Assembly: GCA_037953745.1 (NCBI GenBank)
Contig: JBAKBP010003128.1
Coordinates: 1 to 64,000, forward strand
Direction: 5' to 3'
DNA from: Lithodes maja
Lineage: Eukaryota > Arthropoda > Malacostraca > Decapoda > Lithodidae
DNA length: 64,000 nt
The translations under genes and the position numbers were made by a program. Below are positions 1 to 10,759 of the stretch, one piece after another; positions within the stretch are counted from its first letter, which is position 1, and each line of letters opens with the position of its first letter. Under the pieces are notes generated by a model, which made no database searches, was not told the DNA's origin, and saw nothing but the letters and a program-made list of their open reading frames with translations.

Positions 1-1505
1 CTATTACGTTACGTTAAACAATAGTCCTCGAGCATCAAGCAAGGAATCTTCTGATAAAGTTAGATGCTTCTCGAATACTCGTAAGAAGTAAGTATCGGAT
101 TTTGAACAGCAATTCAATAAGTAACACACTGGCAATTAAAGGCTTTAAGTTGACATAAGAAGAATTATAAGAATAAACAATAGTAAATGGCAAACATTAA
201 GAAGAAGTACTCCGACAATGCACTGACAATAGCCTACTAGGATTGTGCTCGTGGGCCACTAATCTCTAAAGTAGCTAAGCGTGCCACACATGAAATCAAT
301 AGTGCATAAACAATAACATACATAAGGAGAAGCTTCAATACTATGCTGTATCTGCTGGTCGAGCAAAGTCTAGCTGGGATATCTAAGGTTAGGAAACAAT
401 GGCTGAGCAAGCGGCTCGTAGCCTAGCGAGGTCCTTAAGACTGTGCGGCCAAATTACGTTAATTGACGGGATGCTCTCTTGAGAGATCCAGATCACTAGT
501 ATCTGGTTCTCTCCTGGCGATCCTCTCAAAGTCAAGCAAACGAGATAGCACAGTGTTGGGTGGCAGAGGCAAAAGCCCTCACTCGCAACACAGTGCTAAA
601 CTCTCAAGGTACACAGTCAGAAAGACCACCTAGGCTTCCCACGTCTCCGTTGCAATTGTACCGGTTCAACCAAAACCTAGTACTCATAGGAAATCACAAC
701 TCCCGAAACCCTATCCCAGTCTAGCATTACCTAAACCAGCAGAAAACAGGAACATGGATAATCGTACACAGGGAAATGCATATACGAGTGCAACAAACAT
801 CAATCAATCCTATTCTAGTTATCCCTTCCAAAATAGGCTATCTAACAGGCATATATCTCGTGAGAACTCAAGCGATAATACTTTGGCTGACTAAATCTGC
901 ACCAAAGGGATCATGGGTTAAAAAGGGACGAGAAGAGAAGAAGATAGGCTGTTCAGAGAGTAGAGAAAGTTCACATCAGTCGGAAGAATATGGATAGTTG
1001 CAAGGGATATGAGAAGTCGCTCTGCCTGATGAGTTCTAAAGAATTGTGGCGAGGACCTCTCCTTTTTATACTCGGCCCTCTAGCGGCATATCGCAAACTA
1101 CTAAGGACCGCCCACTGACAATCATTACGTCATATTCTCTCTCAATCTGGGATCGACAAAGGATTTCCCACGCGCTTGAGGAGGGAGGAGGGAGGAGGGA
1201 GGAGGGAGGGAGGCCTACCTACCTCGTGGCGCGCTCACTGGCCGTCGTTACATAACTCTCTCTCTTCTCCTCATTATATATAAGTCCCACACACAATACT
1301 TATATCTAATGATATAAAATAGAACTCGTTGACTTAGAAGAAAACAAAATACATAATTATAATACCTATAGTACAACGGCTCACGTAAACTGAGTTAGGA
1401 AACTCTACACGGACTACAGCCAAAGTTCCTGCCCTGACGATCCTAGCGAGAGTGGGGTCTGACTGAGCGTTCTGTGCAGCATGCTCATACTCGGCATGCG
1501 TCACA
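1..1505 (-). mobile_element. LTR1 fragment (Gmr1-like Gypsy LTR), cut by window edge
   Basis: Matches the LTRs of element B (35211-36720 and 43014-44524) over its whole length in the same orientation. The 5' LTR terminus, read on the minus strand as TGTGACGCATG with some changes, lies at 1505. It is more diverged than the other copies: a GGAGGGA expansion sits near 1185-1210 and there are several substitutions near the terminus. The other end lies outside the window, so full copy versus solo LTR cannot be told. It sits directly against an open LINE reading frame starting at 1506, so it inserted into that LINE. Confidence 0.9.
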
Positions 1506-2222
1506 AAGGTAAATACGGGGAAGAGCAAGGTTATGGTCTTCGAAAGGGGTGAAGTCACAGAGTGTGAGGTGAAGCTGAACGGTCAGGCTATGGAGATCGT
1601 CAACTCTTTTAAGTATCTGGGCAGTGTGTTGAGTAAAGATGGGACTATGGATGAAGAGGTGCGGGAGAGGGTACAACAGGGGAAGAGGGTTGTAGGAACG
1701 CTAAAAGCAGTAACAAGAAATAGGGTGGTCAGTATGGAAGTGAAGAAGTCCTTGCATGACAGTGTGGTAATCCCGACACTGACTTACGGAAGCGAAGCAT
1801 GGACGTTGGTTGAGAGACTCAGACCAAGAGTGAGAGCAGTGGAAATGAATTACTTAAGGAGTGCGTGCGGAATTACATGGAGGGATAGACAGACTAATGA
1901 GGAAGTAAGAAGGAGGTGTGGTGTGGAGGTAGATGTGCTGGAAAGTGTGAAAAGGAACAACTTGAGATGGTTCGGCCATATGGAACGTATGGAAAGCGAG
2001 AGAATGACTAAGAGGGTGTACGAGAGCGAGGTGGAGGGACAGAGGGGGAGAGGTAGACCGAATATGAGGTGGAAGGATGGAGTGAGGAACTACATGAATG
2101 AAGGCGGTGCTGGTTGGGGGGAGGGGCATCGACTGACTGGGGACAGAGGTGCATGGGGGCGGTTCGTTCGTGGCCACCCCTTCGGGGATCACGGCGTCAG
2201 GCAATAGATAGATAGATAGATA
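1506..2222 (+). pseudogene. 3' end of RTE-like non-LTR retrotransposon (C-terminal RT region)
   Basis: An open frame runs from the LTR boundary at 1506 to a stop at 2205-2207. The encoded protein carries hallmarks of the region after the RT palm in RTE-like LINEs: KVMVFERGE, FKYLGS, YGSEAWTL, LRWFGHMERM and a basic RGRGRPNMRWKDGV tract. EN and RT core are missing because the LTR1 insertion and the window edge cut them off. It ends in a (TAGA)n tail at 2205-2222, typical of a retrotransposed 3' end. The clade is inferred from motifs and not tested by phylogeny. Confidence 0.85.
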
Positions 2223-2238
2223 TACAGGTATAGGATTT

Positions 2239-2450
2239 GTAAACCCTTCGGGACGATGACCCCATTTTACTTTTAATTCTGGCTAACCTTAGAAGATTGT
2301 ATGCGGTTTAAGAAGGGCCGATGTTATTTAGATGGTTTATTAAAATGTTATTTGCCCCGTTGAGTCTTAGAGATGGACTATAAGCTAAAGAAAATCTGTA
2401 ATGGTAACTAAACTATAACGAACATCAAGGTATTGTGCTGAAAGGGTTAA
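2239..2450. mobile_element. MITE family P2, diverged copy
   Basis: About 212 bp aligning with the P2 copies at 14261-14475 and 15408-15621. The right end keeps GTGCTGAAAGGGTTAA; the left TTAA has decayed to GTAA. It lies between the two LINE tails. Confidence 0.6.
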
Positions 2451-2507
2451 CCTCAATCTTCCAGTATGTATAGGAACAGTGTATTCATGTTCAGATAATT
2501 AGTATAT

Positions 2508-2940
2508 ATCTATCTATCTATCTATTGCCTGACGCCGTGATCCCCGAAGGGGTGGCCACGAACGAACCGCCCCCATGCACCTCTGTCCCCAGTCAGTCGA
2601 CGCCCCTCCCCCCAACCAGCACCGCCTTCATTCATGTAGTTCCTCACTCCATCCTTCCACCTCATATTCGGTCTACCTCTCCCCCTCTGTCCCTCCACCT
2701 CGCTCTCGTACACCCTCTTAGTCATTCTCTCGCTTTCCATACGTTCCATATGGCCGAACCATCTCAAGTTGTTCCTTTTCACACTTTCCAGCACATCTAC
2801 CTCCACACCACACCTCCTTCTTACTTCCTCATTAGTCTGTCTATCCCTCCATGTAATTCCGCACGCACTCCTTAAGTAATTCATTTCCACTGCTCTCACT
2901 CTTGGTCTGAGTCTCTCAACCAACGTCCATGCTTCGCTTA
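2508..2940 (-). pseudogene. Second RTE-like LINE 3' end, inverted
   Basis: Reverse-strand copy of 1797-2222, almost identical. On the minus strand it encodes the same SEAWTL...LRWFGHMERM...RGRGRP segment, ending in the same stop and (TAGA)n tail (read as ATCT repeats at 2508-2523). It is 5'-truncated at 2940 in the middle of the YGSEAW motif. With the first copy it forms an inverted repeat with arms of about 0.42 kb around a spacer of about 0.3 kb. Confidence 0.85.
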
Positions 2941-3403
2941 TAGTATATATAATTATCATAAATTAAATTGTAAAACTTGCAGAGCAAACAAAATATACAA
3001 TTGTATAAATAATCACAATAATAAGTAAAGATAATAAAATAATTATAATAATGATAATAATGATACTACTACTACTACTACTACTACTAAATTACTACTA
3101 CTAATAATAATAATAATAATAAGAATAATAATAGTTAATACAAATAATATTATAATGAACATAAAATAATATAAATAATTTTAAAAATTAGGTAAAGAAA
3201 AATAGAAAAGTTGTTCCTCTCAAGCTTCTTAAATCTTGACTCGCTATTAGGTCAGACGTTAGCTTGTTCCGTCCCACACAGACGAACGCTTGGCTGCCAT
3301 CCCTCCATTAGGTAATCTGTCTGCCGCCTCTGCTGGTGTCATTACCAGGCTTTCACTGTGTAGCCGTAGTAATAATCCACTGAGAGTGAGTGAGTGAGAG
3401 AGT

Positions 3404-3438
<35 letters not shown>

Positions 3439-3870
3439 CGTCTGTGAGAATAAGTTACTGAAAAATGTGAGGGGGTAAATGAAACAATAACAGAGAGAGA
3501 GAGAGAGAGAGAGAGAGTGAGTGTGCGCGCGTGTGAGAGGATGACTTAGAGAGCTAGCACCATAACACTGGAGCAGCAGCACCACTCTAGCACCACCATC
3601 ATCAACCCTTCACCTTTATTAATCTGTTGAGCCCGTTGATGCCTTCACGTTAATTACAGGCAGTCACAAAAGTTCTAAGACCTCTTAGGGTTTTCTTTAG
3701 AGAGAGAGTTTCCTTTTATTATTATTATTAGTATTAGTATTAGTAGTAGTAGTATAATAGTATTGTTGTTATTGTAGTATTTATTTTAAAATGCTTATAC
3801 TAATATGGTTGAAATAATCTGACCGTTGATTAGAAACTTATATTTTATTTAATGAACTCAAAAGGCAATT
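2941..3870. repeat. Simple-sequence-rich spacer
   Basis: No gene is seen. It contains AT-rich sequence, an ACT/ATA trinucleotide array (about 3062-3135), two GA/GT arrays (about 3384-3440 and 3488-3530) and an ATT/AGT array (about 3713-3760). Confidence 0.7.
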
Positions 3871-6800
3871 CATGTTCCGTATAAAGGAGTACAAAGGACA
3901 AAGGAGTACAAAGGAAATCAAGCAACAACAGATCTAGTGACCCTTCTAGGCTGCTTGTCCTCCAAAACACTGAGGATCAAGTGTCCAAACAGTGGTTTAG
4001 AGTGGGTAAGGGAACATTGGAAAGGGAACTACTGCCCTGCCACTAACGTGGCAGGACTAGGAAGTTAGTAGGGGACATATGGGTTAGTAACTGAGGGGAG
4101 GATAAAGTTATTCATTTACAAACGCAGTCAGTCGCGGGTTTGATGCGAGATATTTGTCTAGGCGGAATTTAAATGAATCAACGGTGCTGCAGTCTATAAC
4201 GTTTCGGGGAAGCCCATTCCACAAGTTGACAACTCGATTGAAGAAGAAATTCTTAGATTCGTGCGAGTTAAAAGATTTACCAATAATTTTGCAACCGTTT
4301 CCCCGTGTGTAATTAGATTGGTCGATAGTGAAGTACTTACTACAGTTCATATTGTCGATGCCTTTGATGATTTTGAACACTTGAATTAAGTCGCCTCTTA
4401 ATCTGCGCTGGGTTAAAGGAAATAGATTTAATTCTCTAAGACGCTCTTCGTATGGTTTGTTCTTTAGGCTAGGTATCATTTTGGTAACTCTACGTTGAAC
4501 TCGTTCTAGCTTGTTTATATCTTTTTGGTAATAAGGGCACCAGGATTGAACGCAGTATTCCAGAAGAGGGCGGACTAAGGAATTGTAAAGGGTTAGGATA
4601 ACTTCTTTGGATTTATGCTCAAATGACCTGCCTATAAAGCCAATTATTTTGTTTGCCTTCTTAACAACTTCTGAACATTGTTGACTCGGTTTTAGGTTAC
4701 TCGATATTGTTACTCCCAGATCAGTTTCTCTGTTTACATTCTTAAGCTGAGTGCCATTCATCGAATAGTTTGCTTTCTCATTTAGGTATCCGACATGTAG
4801 TACTTTACATTTATCCGCATTGAAACTCATTTGCCAAATTTGGGCCCAACATGACAATTTATCTAGATTGTGTTGCATATCGTCAACTTGTTCTTTTGAG
4901 AGTACGCTATTTGCAATTTTTGTATCGTCAGCAAATTTTGAGATTGTGCAGGTGAGACCCTCATCTATGTCGTTGATGTAAATTAGAAAGAGAATTGGTC
5001 CTAGTACCGATCCCTGGGGTACCCCGCTACTTACATTGGTCCATTTAGATGCCTTACCGTTTATGACTACTCTTTGCTTTCTGTTGTTGAGCCAATTTTC
5101 TATCCATTTCAACACACCGTCTTGTATTCCATGCGCTTTTAGTTTTAGCAGTAAACGTTTGTGGGGAACTTTGTCAAAGGCCTTTTGAAAATCAAGGTAT
5201 ATAATATCTACAGCTTTACTCTCATCGTAGAGGTTGAGGATATCGTGGAAGAAGTCTAAGAGGTTTGTTAAACAGGAACGTTTTTTACGAAAGCCGTGTT
5301 GAGTATCTTTAAGTATGTTATTTTCCTCTAAGTGATTTACGAGTCTGTCTCGTATGACCGTTTCTAGCATTTTACATACAACTGAGGTTAAGCTAATTGG
5401 ACGATAGTTACTGGGTAGGGATTTGCTGCCTTTTTTGAATATCGGTGTTACGTTGGCTAGCTTCCACTGATCAGGCATAGTTCCAGACTGCAAGGATTTA
5501 TTGAATAGTAATGTCAGTGGTTTGGAGAGCTCATTCTTAGCTTCCTTTAGAACTCTAGGCGAGATTGTATCAGGTCCTGGCGTTTTATTTACTTTGAGTT
5601 TATCTAAACAATTCAATACTTCTCTCTCTGTAACGGTGATATTGCTTAGAACATCTGAATTATCAATCTGAATCGGCGATGGTGTAGGGATATCACTGAG
5701 GTCTTCGGTTGTAAAAACTGATGCAAAGAAGGTATTGAGGGCATTACTCATTTGTACTTCGTCTTTGGTGTATTCTCCTTTTTCATCGACTAACGGTCCA
5801 ACAGTTGAAGTAACTACTTTTTTCTTTCTGATATAACTATAGAATTCTTTCGGGTTTGTTTTACTTTGATTCGCAATATGTAACTCTAAGGTCTTTTTAC
5901 TTTGCTTAATTAACTTTTTGGCTTTGCGTCGTAGCTCTACAAATTTCACCCGTTCTTCGTCATTTTGTGAGGATTTTAATCTATCATTAGCAAATTTTTT
6001 AGCAAGCAGGCAGTTTGAAATATCTTTATTCCACCATTTGGGCTTATTATTATGGCCTGGACGCCGTATTTTCGATGGTATGCAGTCTTGCACTGCTTTT
6101 AGGTAAGTGGTTTCGAATAACTTCCAAGATGTATTTATGTCGTTATTGTTAATTAAAAAGCTCCAGTCAGTTTCTTTAAACATAGCTCTAAGTTTATGGA
6201 AGTTTGCTTTCTTGAAATTAGGGACTTTTTCGATGCTACTATTTGGTTCGTTACTAGTAAACTTTAAAGTGAAAGTTATCGTACGATGGTCGCTGTTACT
6301 GAATTCATCACCAACATTCAAATTCTCTATCAATTCTTCTTTTGTTGCAAGTACAATGTCAAGAACGTTATTAGCACGGGTCGGCGTTCGAACAAATTGA
6401 TAAAGCGAACTCTCTTGCAAGTTCGTATACAAGTCATGTCCGGAGTGTGAAGTAAGAGTATCGCCCCACTTGGTCACAGGTAAATTAAAGTCGCCAAAAA
6501 TTACGGTATCTTGTGAGTTACTTACATCTGCAATTTGTTCGTAAATTTCTCGGTCAGTTTGCACTGATTGAGCTGGAGGTCTGTATATTAACGCAAGTAT
6601 TATTTTTGTACCTTTATTATTCTTTATTAGCACAAAAGATGTGTCGACGTTCACAATTTGAGGTTTTGACACGAGGGTCGGGTTAAGACTTTCTTTGATA
6701 TAAAATAAAACGCCACCTCCATTTTTATTTATTCGGCTGTTCTCAAACATTACATAACCGGGAAGTGAATACTCTGCTAAAAAGTCTCTATCTTCTGTAT

Positions 6801-7162
6801 TGAGCCAAGATTCTGTTATGCCAATCACATCATAATTTTCTGTAAACACTAGTTCCTCTAAATCTGAAAATTTATTGCGTATGCTACGAGCGTTTGCATA
6901 GAAAACCTTTAAAGTTGCGGTTTTAGAACTCGCATTACGTTCTTTCATCGAATTATTGGTTCTGGTCGGATCTACATTTACATTCATGGCTGTCCTCGGT
7001 CCTCGGTCGTTATCCCTGACGGTTTTGAATTTGGGTCGTGTTGGTGGAGATTTATCCAAATTCGCGGTTCTTGACGGATTAGTATTTAATTCCTTTGTAG
7101 GTTGCCGTCCTCGCTGTCTTCGGTCGTCCTTCGCCGTCCTTCGCTGTATAGTTAGTGGTTGT
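3871..7162 (-). mobile_element. CR1/L2-group LINE, nearly complete second ORF
   Basis: Minus-strand non-LTR retrotransposon. The intact ORF2-like frame is 4108-7059, and the 3' UTR (4107 down to about 3880) ends in a short tandem tail of CTTTGTACTC units, seen as GGAGTACAAAG on the plus strand. The same UTR and tail occur at 57846-58078 in the second copy. The sequence above 7059 still reads like the lead-in of the ORF and stops against a SINE head at about 7163. No ORF1 is recognised here, so the copy is probably 5'-truncated. Confidence 0.85.
4108..7059 (-). CDS. LINE endonuclease-reverse transcriptase, 983 aa, intact frame
   Basis: Target-primed retrotransposition enzyme. An apurinic-type endonuclease occupies about residues 50-265: YANARS (N56), TESW (E83), YRPP at 160-163, GDFN (D190) and SDH at 256-258. 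A linker with the WWNKDIS motif follows. Reverse transcriptase covers about 485-760: KTPGPD near 492-497, NYRPISL at 551, YLDFQKAFD with catalytic D623, SSGVPQGSVLGP near 677, and the FADD box at 709-712. A C-terminal region follows to 983. No frameshift or internal stop is present, and the catalytic residues listed are all in place, so this copy could be active or very young. Motif wording (GVPQGSVLGP, FADD) fits the CR1/L2/Rex1/Jockey group; exact clade is unassigned. Met1 is the first in-frame Met; Met25 matches the start of the second copy. Confidence 0.9.
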   Translation of the reverse strand: MDKSPPTRPKFKTVRDNDRGPRTAMNVNVDPTRTNNSMKERNASSKTATLKVFYANARSIRNKFSDLEELVFTENYDVIGITESWLNTEDRDFLAEYSLPGYVMFENSRINKNGGGVLFYIKESLNPTLVSKPQIVNVDTSFVLIKNNKGTKIILALIYRPPAQSVQTDREIYEQIADVSNSQDTVIFGDFNLPVTKWGDTLTSHSGHDLYTNLQESSLYQFVRTPTRANNVLDIVLATKEELIENLNVGDEFSNSDHRTITFTLKFTSNEPNSSIEKVPNFKKANFHKLRAMFKETDWSFLINNNDINTSWKLFETTYLKAVQDCIPSKIRRPGHNNKPKWWNKDISNCLLAKKFANDRLKSSQNDEERVKFVELRRKAKKLIKQSKKTLELHIANQSKTNPKEFYSYIRKKKVVTSTVGPLVDEKGEYTKDEVQMSNALNTFFASVFTTEDLSDIPTPSPIQIDNSDVLSNITVTEREVLNCLDKLKVNKTPGPDTISPRVLKEAKNELSKPLTLLFNKSLQSGTMPDQWKLANVTPIFKKGSKSLPSNYRPISLTSVVCKMLETVIRDRLVNHLEENNILKDTQHGFRKKRSCLTNLLDFFHDILNLYDESKAVDIIYLDFQKAFDKVPHKRLLLKLKAHGIQDGVLKWIENWLNNRKQRVVINGKASKWTNVSSGVPQGSVLGPILFLIYINDIDEGLTCTISKFADDTKIANSVLSKEQVDDMQHNLDKLSCWAQIWQMSFNADKCKVLHVGYLNEKANYSMNGTQLKNVNRETDLGVTISSNLKPSQQCSEVVKKANKIIGFIGRSFEHKSKEVILTLYNSLVRPLLEYCVQSWCPYYQKDINKLERVQRRVTKMIPSLKNKPYEERLRELNLFPLTQRRLRGDLIQVFKIIKGIDNMNCSKYFTIDQSNYTRGNGCKIIGKSFNSHESKNFFFNRVVNLWNGLPRNVIDCSTVDSFKFRLDKYLASNPRLTAFVNE

Positions 7163-7398
7163 ATGGGGTGGCCTGTAGCGACATTGGTAGAGCGCTCGGT
7201 TTCTAACTGGGAGGACCGAGTTCGATTCTCTACAGGTGGAGATGTTTGGGCAATCTCCTCACACCCCTTGCCTCTGTTTCACCTGACAGTAGAATAGGTT
7301 ACGCGCCAGGGTAAAAAGGAGTCTTCGAATCCACCAGCCCTTCAACCCACTAGCAAAAAAAAAAAAAAAAAATAATAAAAAAATAATAATAATAATAG
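7163..7398 (+). mobile_element. tRNA-derived SINE
   Basis: The head resembles a tRNA gene: an A-box-like TAGCGACATTGGTAGAGCGC and a B-box-like GGACCGAGTTCGATTCTC lie about 30 bp apart. A tRNA-unrelated body of about 110 bp follows, then a poly-A/(AAT)n tail at about 7354-7397. A functional tRNA is unlikely given the attached body and tail. It abuts the 5' side of the minus-strand LINE. Confidence 0.75.
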
Positions 7399-7616
7399 TT
7401 AACCCCTTCTGTACCGGCGAGGTCTTTTTAATTTTATTCTAGCCTTTTTTAGACGATTGTATGAAGCTTAGGAAGGATATAATTATGGTAGCTAAAAGGA
7501 TTCAATGAGATAGTCTGTAGCTTTTAATGAGTAGACGTCCTTCCTAAGCTGTACAAAATCGTATAATAGCTGCCAGAATATAATGAAAAGTACATGACCG
7601 GTACAGAAGGGGTTAA
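7399..7616. mobile_element. MITE family P1 (TTAA-flanked), full length
   Basis: 218 bp including flanking TTAA. Ends are TTAACCCCTTCTGTACCGG and CCGGTACAGAAGGGGTTAA, perfect inverted repeats. Internal subterminal repeats (TAGACGATTGTATGAAGC versus its complement) make the element nearly palindromic. It has no coding capacity. TTAA targets with CC-starting termini are known for piggyBac (and TTAA targets for Kolobok); which superfamily applies is inference. Confidence 0.85.
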
Positions 7617-8256
7617 TGGTTCTCGGTCCGGGTCCAAATAAGTTCAAACTAGAACAGGTTGAATATCTACGATTATACAGTATAAACTTGTCCTTGGAAC
7701 TGTCAATTCCCGTTACAATCTATCTGTGAAGGCGTTATTCAAAGATTGACTTAACTCCCCTTAATTGTAACAAAATTGGTACACAGTTTTAATCTTGTAT
7801 GTGTTATAGTATGAATAGATAAACCGAAGACAATTATGTGTTCAAATGTTTATAGCCTAGAAAGCCCTAGATCATTATACTATATCTCTGAATAATCAAC
7901 TCTGCGTAAGCAGAGTTTGGTATCGCCCCCCCCCCCCCCCGTATAGTGGGTACCACACGAAGAAATGTCTGTCGTCGTCGTTGTCGTCGTCCGTCTGTCT
8001 CGAAACTCCTCCTAGACCGTTGGACAGATTTTCACCAAATTTCACACAAACATTTGTTGCGTGAATGCAAACGTCAGTCAAAAAAGATTTGTTGAATTTA
8101 TGCAATAGTTATAATTTTAGGTCCAAAATATGGTTTTACCCAAAATATGGTTCCCCCCCCCCCTCCCCCGGACCCCTCTTCGGACCCCCCTCAGCAATGA
8201 ATGCGTTCTGGGGGCGAAAACATCTCGCTACGCATTTGCTAGGTTAAGTTAGTTTA
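7617..8256. other. Non-coding spacer
   Basis: No gene recognised. It holds two C-runs (about 7927-7940 and 8153-8168), a GTC/GTT microsatellite (about 7970-7995) and sequence similar in style to dispersed repeats (ACCGTTGGACAGATTTTCACC). Nothing further can be supported. Confidence 0.5.
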
Positions 8257-8880
8257 GTTGGCATTAGAAGTGATGGTAGTAATAGTGGGATTGATGGTGA
8301 TAATAGTGACGATGGTGATAATAGTAGTGATGATGGTTGTAGTTATATTAATGATGACAGTAGTAGATATGATGGTGACAGTAGTAGATGTGATGTAGTG
8401 ACGATGGTGTGGGTATTAGTGATGATGGTGAGTAGTAGTGTTGATAGTGAAAGTTGTAGTGATGATGACAATATTTGTGATGATGAAGATCATAGTAATG
8501 GTGATGATGGCAGTAGTAGTGATGATGGTGACAGTAGGATACATGATGGTAATACTTGTGACAGTAGTAATGATGATGGTTAAAGTAGTAGTGATGATGT
8601 TAACAGTAGTAATGATGATTGTAAGATGGTGGTGATGATATTAGTAATGATGGTTGATAGTTGTAGTATCAATGATGATAGTAGTGATTAAGATGCTAGT
8701 GACAATGGACAGTGATGATGGTGAGAGTAGTAGTGATGATTGTAATTGTAGTAGTAATGATGATCATAGTACTACTACCACCATGATGATGACAGTATTT
8801 GTGATGATTGTGGCAGTTGTAGTGATGATGGCAGTAGTAGTGATTATGTTGATTGTGATTGATGATGTTATTAGTAGTGA
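8257..8880. repeat. Imperfect GAT/GTA trinucleotide array
   Basis: About 620 bp of interspersed GAT, GGT, AGT and TGA triplets. The open frames through it (Asp/Ser-rich in one frame, Met/Val-rich in another) are products of the triplet repeat and not a gene. The array continues after 9308 and is the insertion target of the element at 8881-9308. Confidence 0.9.
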
Positions 8881-9308
8881 CAGGAGTGAATGGAGAATGC
8901 TTGTGAATAGTTGAGTGAACACGTGGTCATTTGGAGTAAGGGGTCGGGCGCAAGTTGGACTAGATAATAGTCCATCAGGCGCCTGGCCCTGGGAGACGAT
9001 TAATATGAAGGGTGCGCCTGGAAGTGTGGTGGGAGGGCTTGTGGCTTTGGCTCCGCTGCATGTCTGCCTGCCGAGATCGGAACCTCTCCGGGTGGTCAGG
9101 GGCCGGGGGAGTGCTGGAGCGACCTTGGTAACCCTGGTCTCTGGGTCTTCTCCTGGGTGACCTGGATGTGTGAGAGTTTGTATTTTTTATCTGTGTTTAA
9201 TTTTTGTTTTATGTTATTTTTCTGTTTTCCCTGTTCTTGCTCTGTCTTGAGTCGGCTACCCCCAAAATGGGGATTGGGCCTGAGCATATAGATAGATAGA
9301 TAGATAGA
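8881..9308 (+). mobile_element. Short (TAGA)n-tailed retroelement with an 81-aa frame
   Basis: Starts CAGGAGTGAATGGAG and ends GGGCCTGAGCATATAGATAG with a TAGA tail. The same 10-bp sequence TTAGTAGTGA flanks it (8871-8880 and 9309-9318), a target-site duplication, although the target is itself repetitive. A 246-bp frame (8915-9160) encodes an 81-aa peptide, MNTWSFGVRGRAQV..., with no recognised domain. The inverted copy at 10849-11272 shares nearly the same 5' end and frame, so this is probably a full-length short non-autonomous unit and not a randomly truncated LINE. Confidence 0.75.
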
Positions 9309-9318
9309 TTAGTAGTGA

Positions 9319-9814
9319 TGATGGTTGGGTATGCCGTTTTGATTTTGGGCAAAACGGCACGTCTACTTTATTTATATACGTACGCTTAATTCCGAATCCA
9401 CCGAGCCAATGTTACCGCAAAAGTACTGGGAAACCAGGTTGTGTAAAAATTGGCCGAGTTAACCCAGTTTAAGCACACTCCATTTAATCTGTAGCGTATT
9501 AAAACTTCCCTTTGAAGTCCTGGAAAAGAAAATCCGTTTTTCAATGTAGGCCAAAACACATTAATGGGTGCTTAACAACAAAGACATTTTTTATTTTGTA
9601 TCGAACTAAAAAATCTGGAACAATGGAGATGAATCGAATATTGTAATTATTATCAATGAGGTTGAAGTGTGGATTACTTTGACTAGGGACATTTTTAGGA
9701 GGGTTGGATTTTGAACGTTTTGCCTGCAGGTTGTCTCGCAGGCAAGTCAGTTCGCCCACAGTCACTTCGAAGCATAATAGCGAGTCGATTCACCCGAGCA
9801 TATTATAACCTAAT
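9319..9814. other. Non-coding spacer
   Basis: The first bases continue the GAT array; the rest is unique-looking AT-rich sequence with no feature I can support. Confidence 0.4.
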
Positions 9815-10033
9815 TTAACCCTTTGAGTACCAGCGACGTGTTATATTTTCTTCTAGCTATATTTAGAGTTTTAGACGATATTATGCAGCTATGAAGGATC
9901 TGTGGTACTTAAAAGGGTTGGTTGAAATAGTTTGAAGCCTTATTATTGCTAGAGGTCATTCCTAAGCTGAATAGAATTGTTTAATAGTGGCCAGAATATG
10001 AGGAAAAGGACGTCCCTGGTACTGAACGGGTAA
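9815..10033. mobile_element. MITE family P1
   Basis: About 219 bp aligning to the P1 copy at 7399-7616. Left end TTAACCCTTTGAGTACC; right end GGTACTGAACGGGTAA, with one base of the TTAA lost. It abuts a P5 element at its right end. Confidence 0.8.
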
Positions 10034-10399
10034 ACCCTATCTGATCCGACCTCTTGCGGGTTATTGTGATATTTTGGCTAATAATTATTGAACATTTTTA
10101 GTGCTTTTGCCATTTTCGAGCATTGTTTGTGCAACCAAAACGCCTTCCCAGATTTCCTTCAAACTAAAAATGTCAACTCAGACCGCATTCAAGCTAAACT
10201 TTTACATTTTTCGATAGAAATTTGTACCGGCCTAGGCTAATTTCTTCTAAGTTACAGGCTGGCTTCCGCTCGCCCAGAAAAAAATTGACAGCTTAATAGA
10301 CTGAAGCGTCTTATTATCGCCAAACTAATTGAGTGAAACATCTTAAAATCTCCAAACTAATAGAGCAAAACAGACCCCCTTCATCCCAAATAGGGTTAA
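10031..10399 (-). mobile_element. MITE family P5, minus orientation
   Basis: Reverse copy of the P5 consensus: GACCTCTTGCGGGTTATTG near the start, the conserved core TTTTTCGATAGAAA with GGCCTAGGCTAATTTCTTCT, the CGTCTTATTATCGCCAAACTAAT segment, and the end CCAAATAGGGTTAA. No coding capacity. Confidence 0.75.
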
Positions 10400-10759
10400 T
10401 ATAATTGTAGATAACCTAAGCTAAACCTATTGTCACCTAACCAGACTTAACCTACCGTATCCGACCTTAAACGAATCTCAGTAAAGACGAATTGACTTAC
10501 TGACTTACTCACGAATTGACTTGCTGACGAACGGACTTGTAGGCGAACTGACTTGCAAGCGAATTGACTTCTGAGCAACCTGACTTGAGCGAATTGACCA
10601 CTAACCGGAAGTATGCTGTATATTTCCCAGCAAAAGTTGTATTGATCCCTCTTATGATCATCACTCAAAGGCTCATACGAAAACAATAAATCAATCAAAA
10701 ACAATAAATCAATCAAACAATATATCCTGGCTATTGTTTGTTGTCCAGCGGTTATCTAA
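10400..10759. repeat. Degenerate GAATTGACTT minisatellite in spacer
   Basis: Between about 10475 and 10600 the word GAATTGACTT and close variants (GAACTGACTT, CGAACGGACTT) recur every 15-25 bp. The rest is AT-rich. No gene is seen. Confidence 0.55.

Noticed and set aside
1854..2204. 116-aa minus-strand frame, repeated at 2525-2875
   Set aside because: Antisense shadow of the LINE RT C-terminal region in both copies.
7163..7260. Possible tRNA gene
   Set aside because: A and B boxes are present, but the attached body and A-rich tail and weak stems fit a SINE.
8398..8914. Open frames of 60-86 aa (Asp/Ser-rich and Met/Val-rich)
   Set aside because: They are translations of the GAT/AGT triplet array; any frame stays open and no domain is present.
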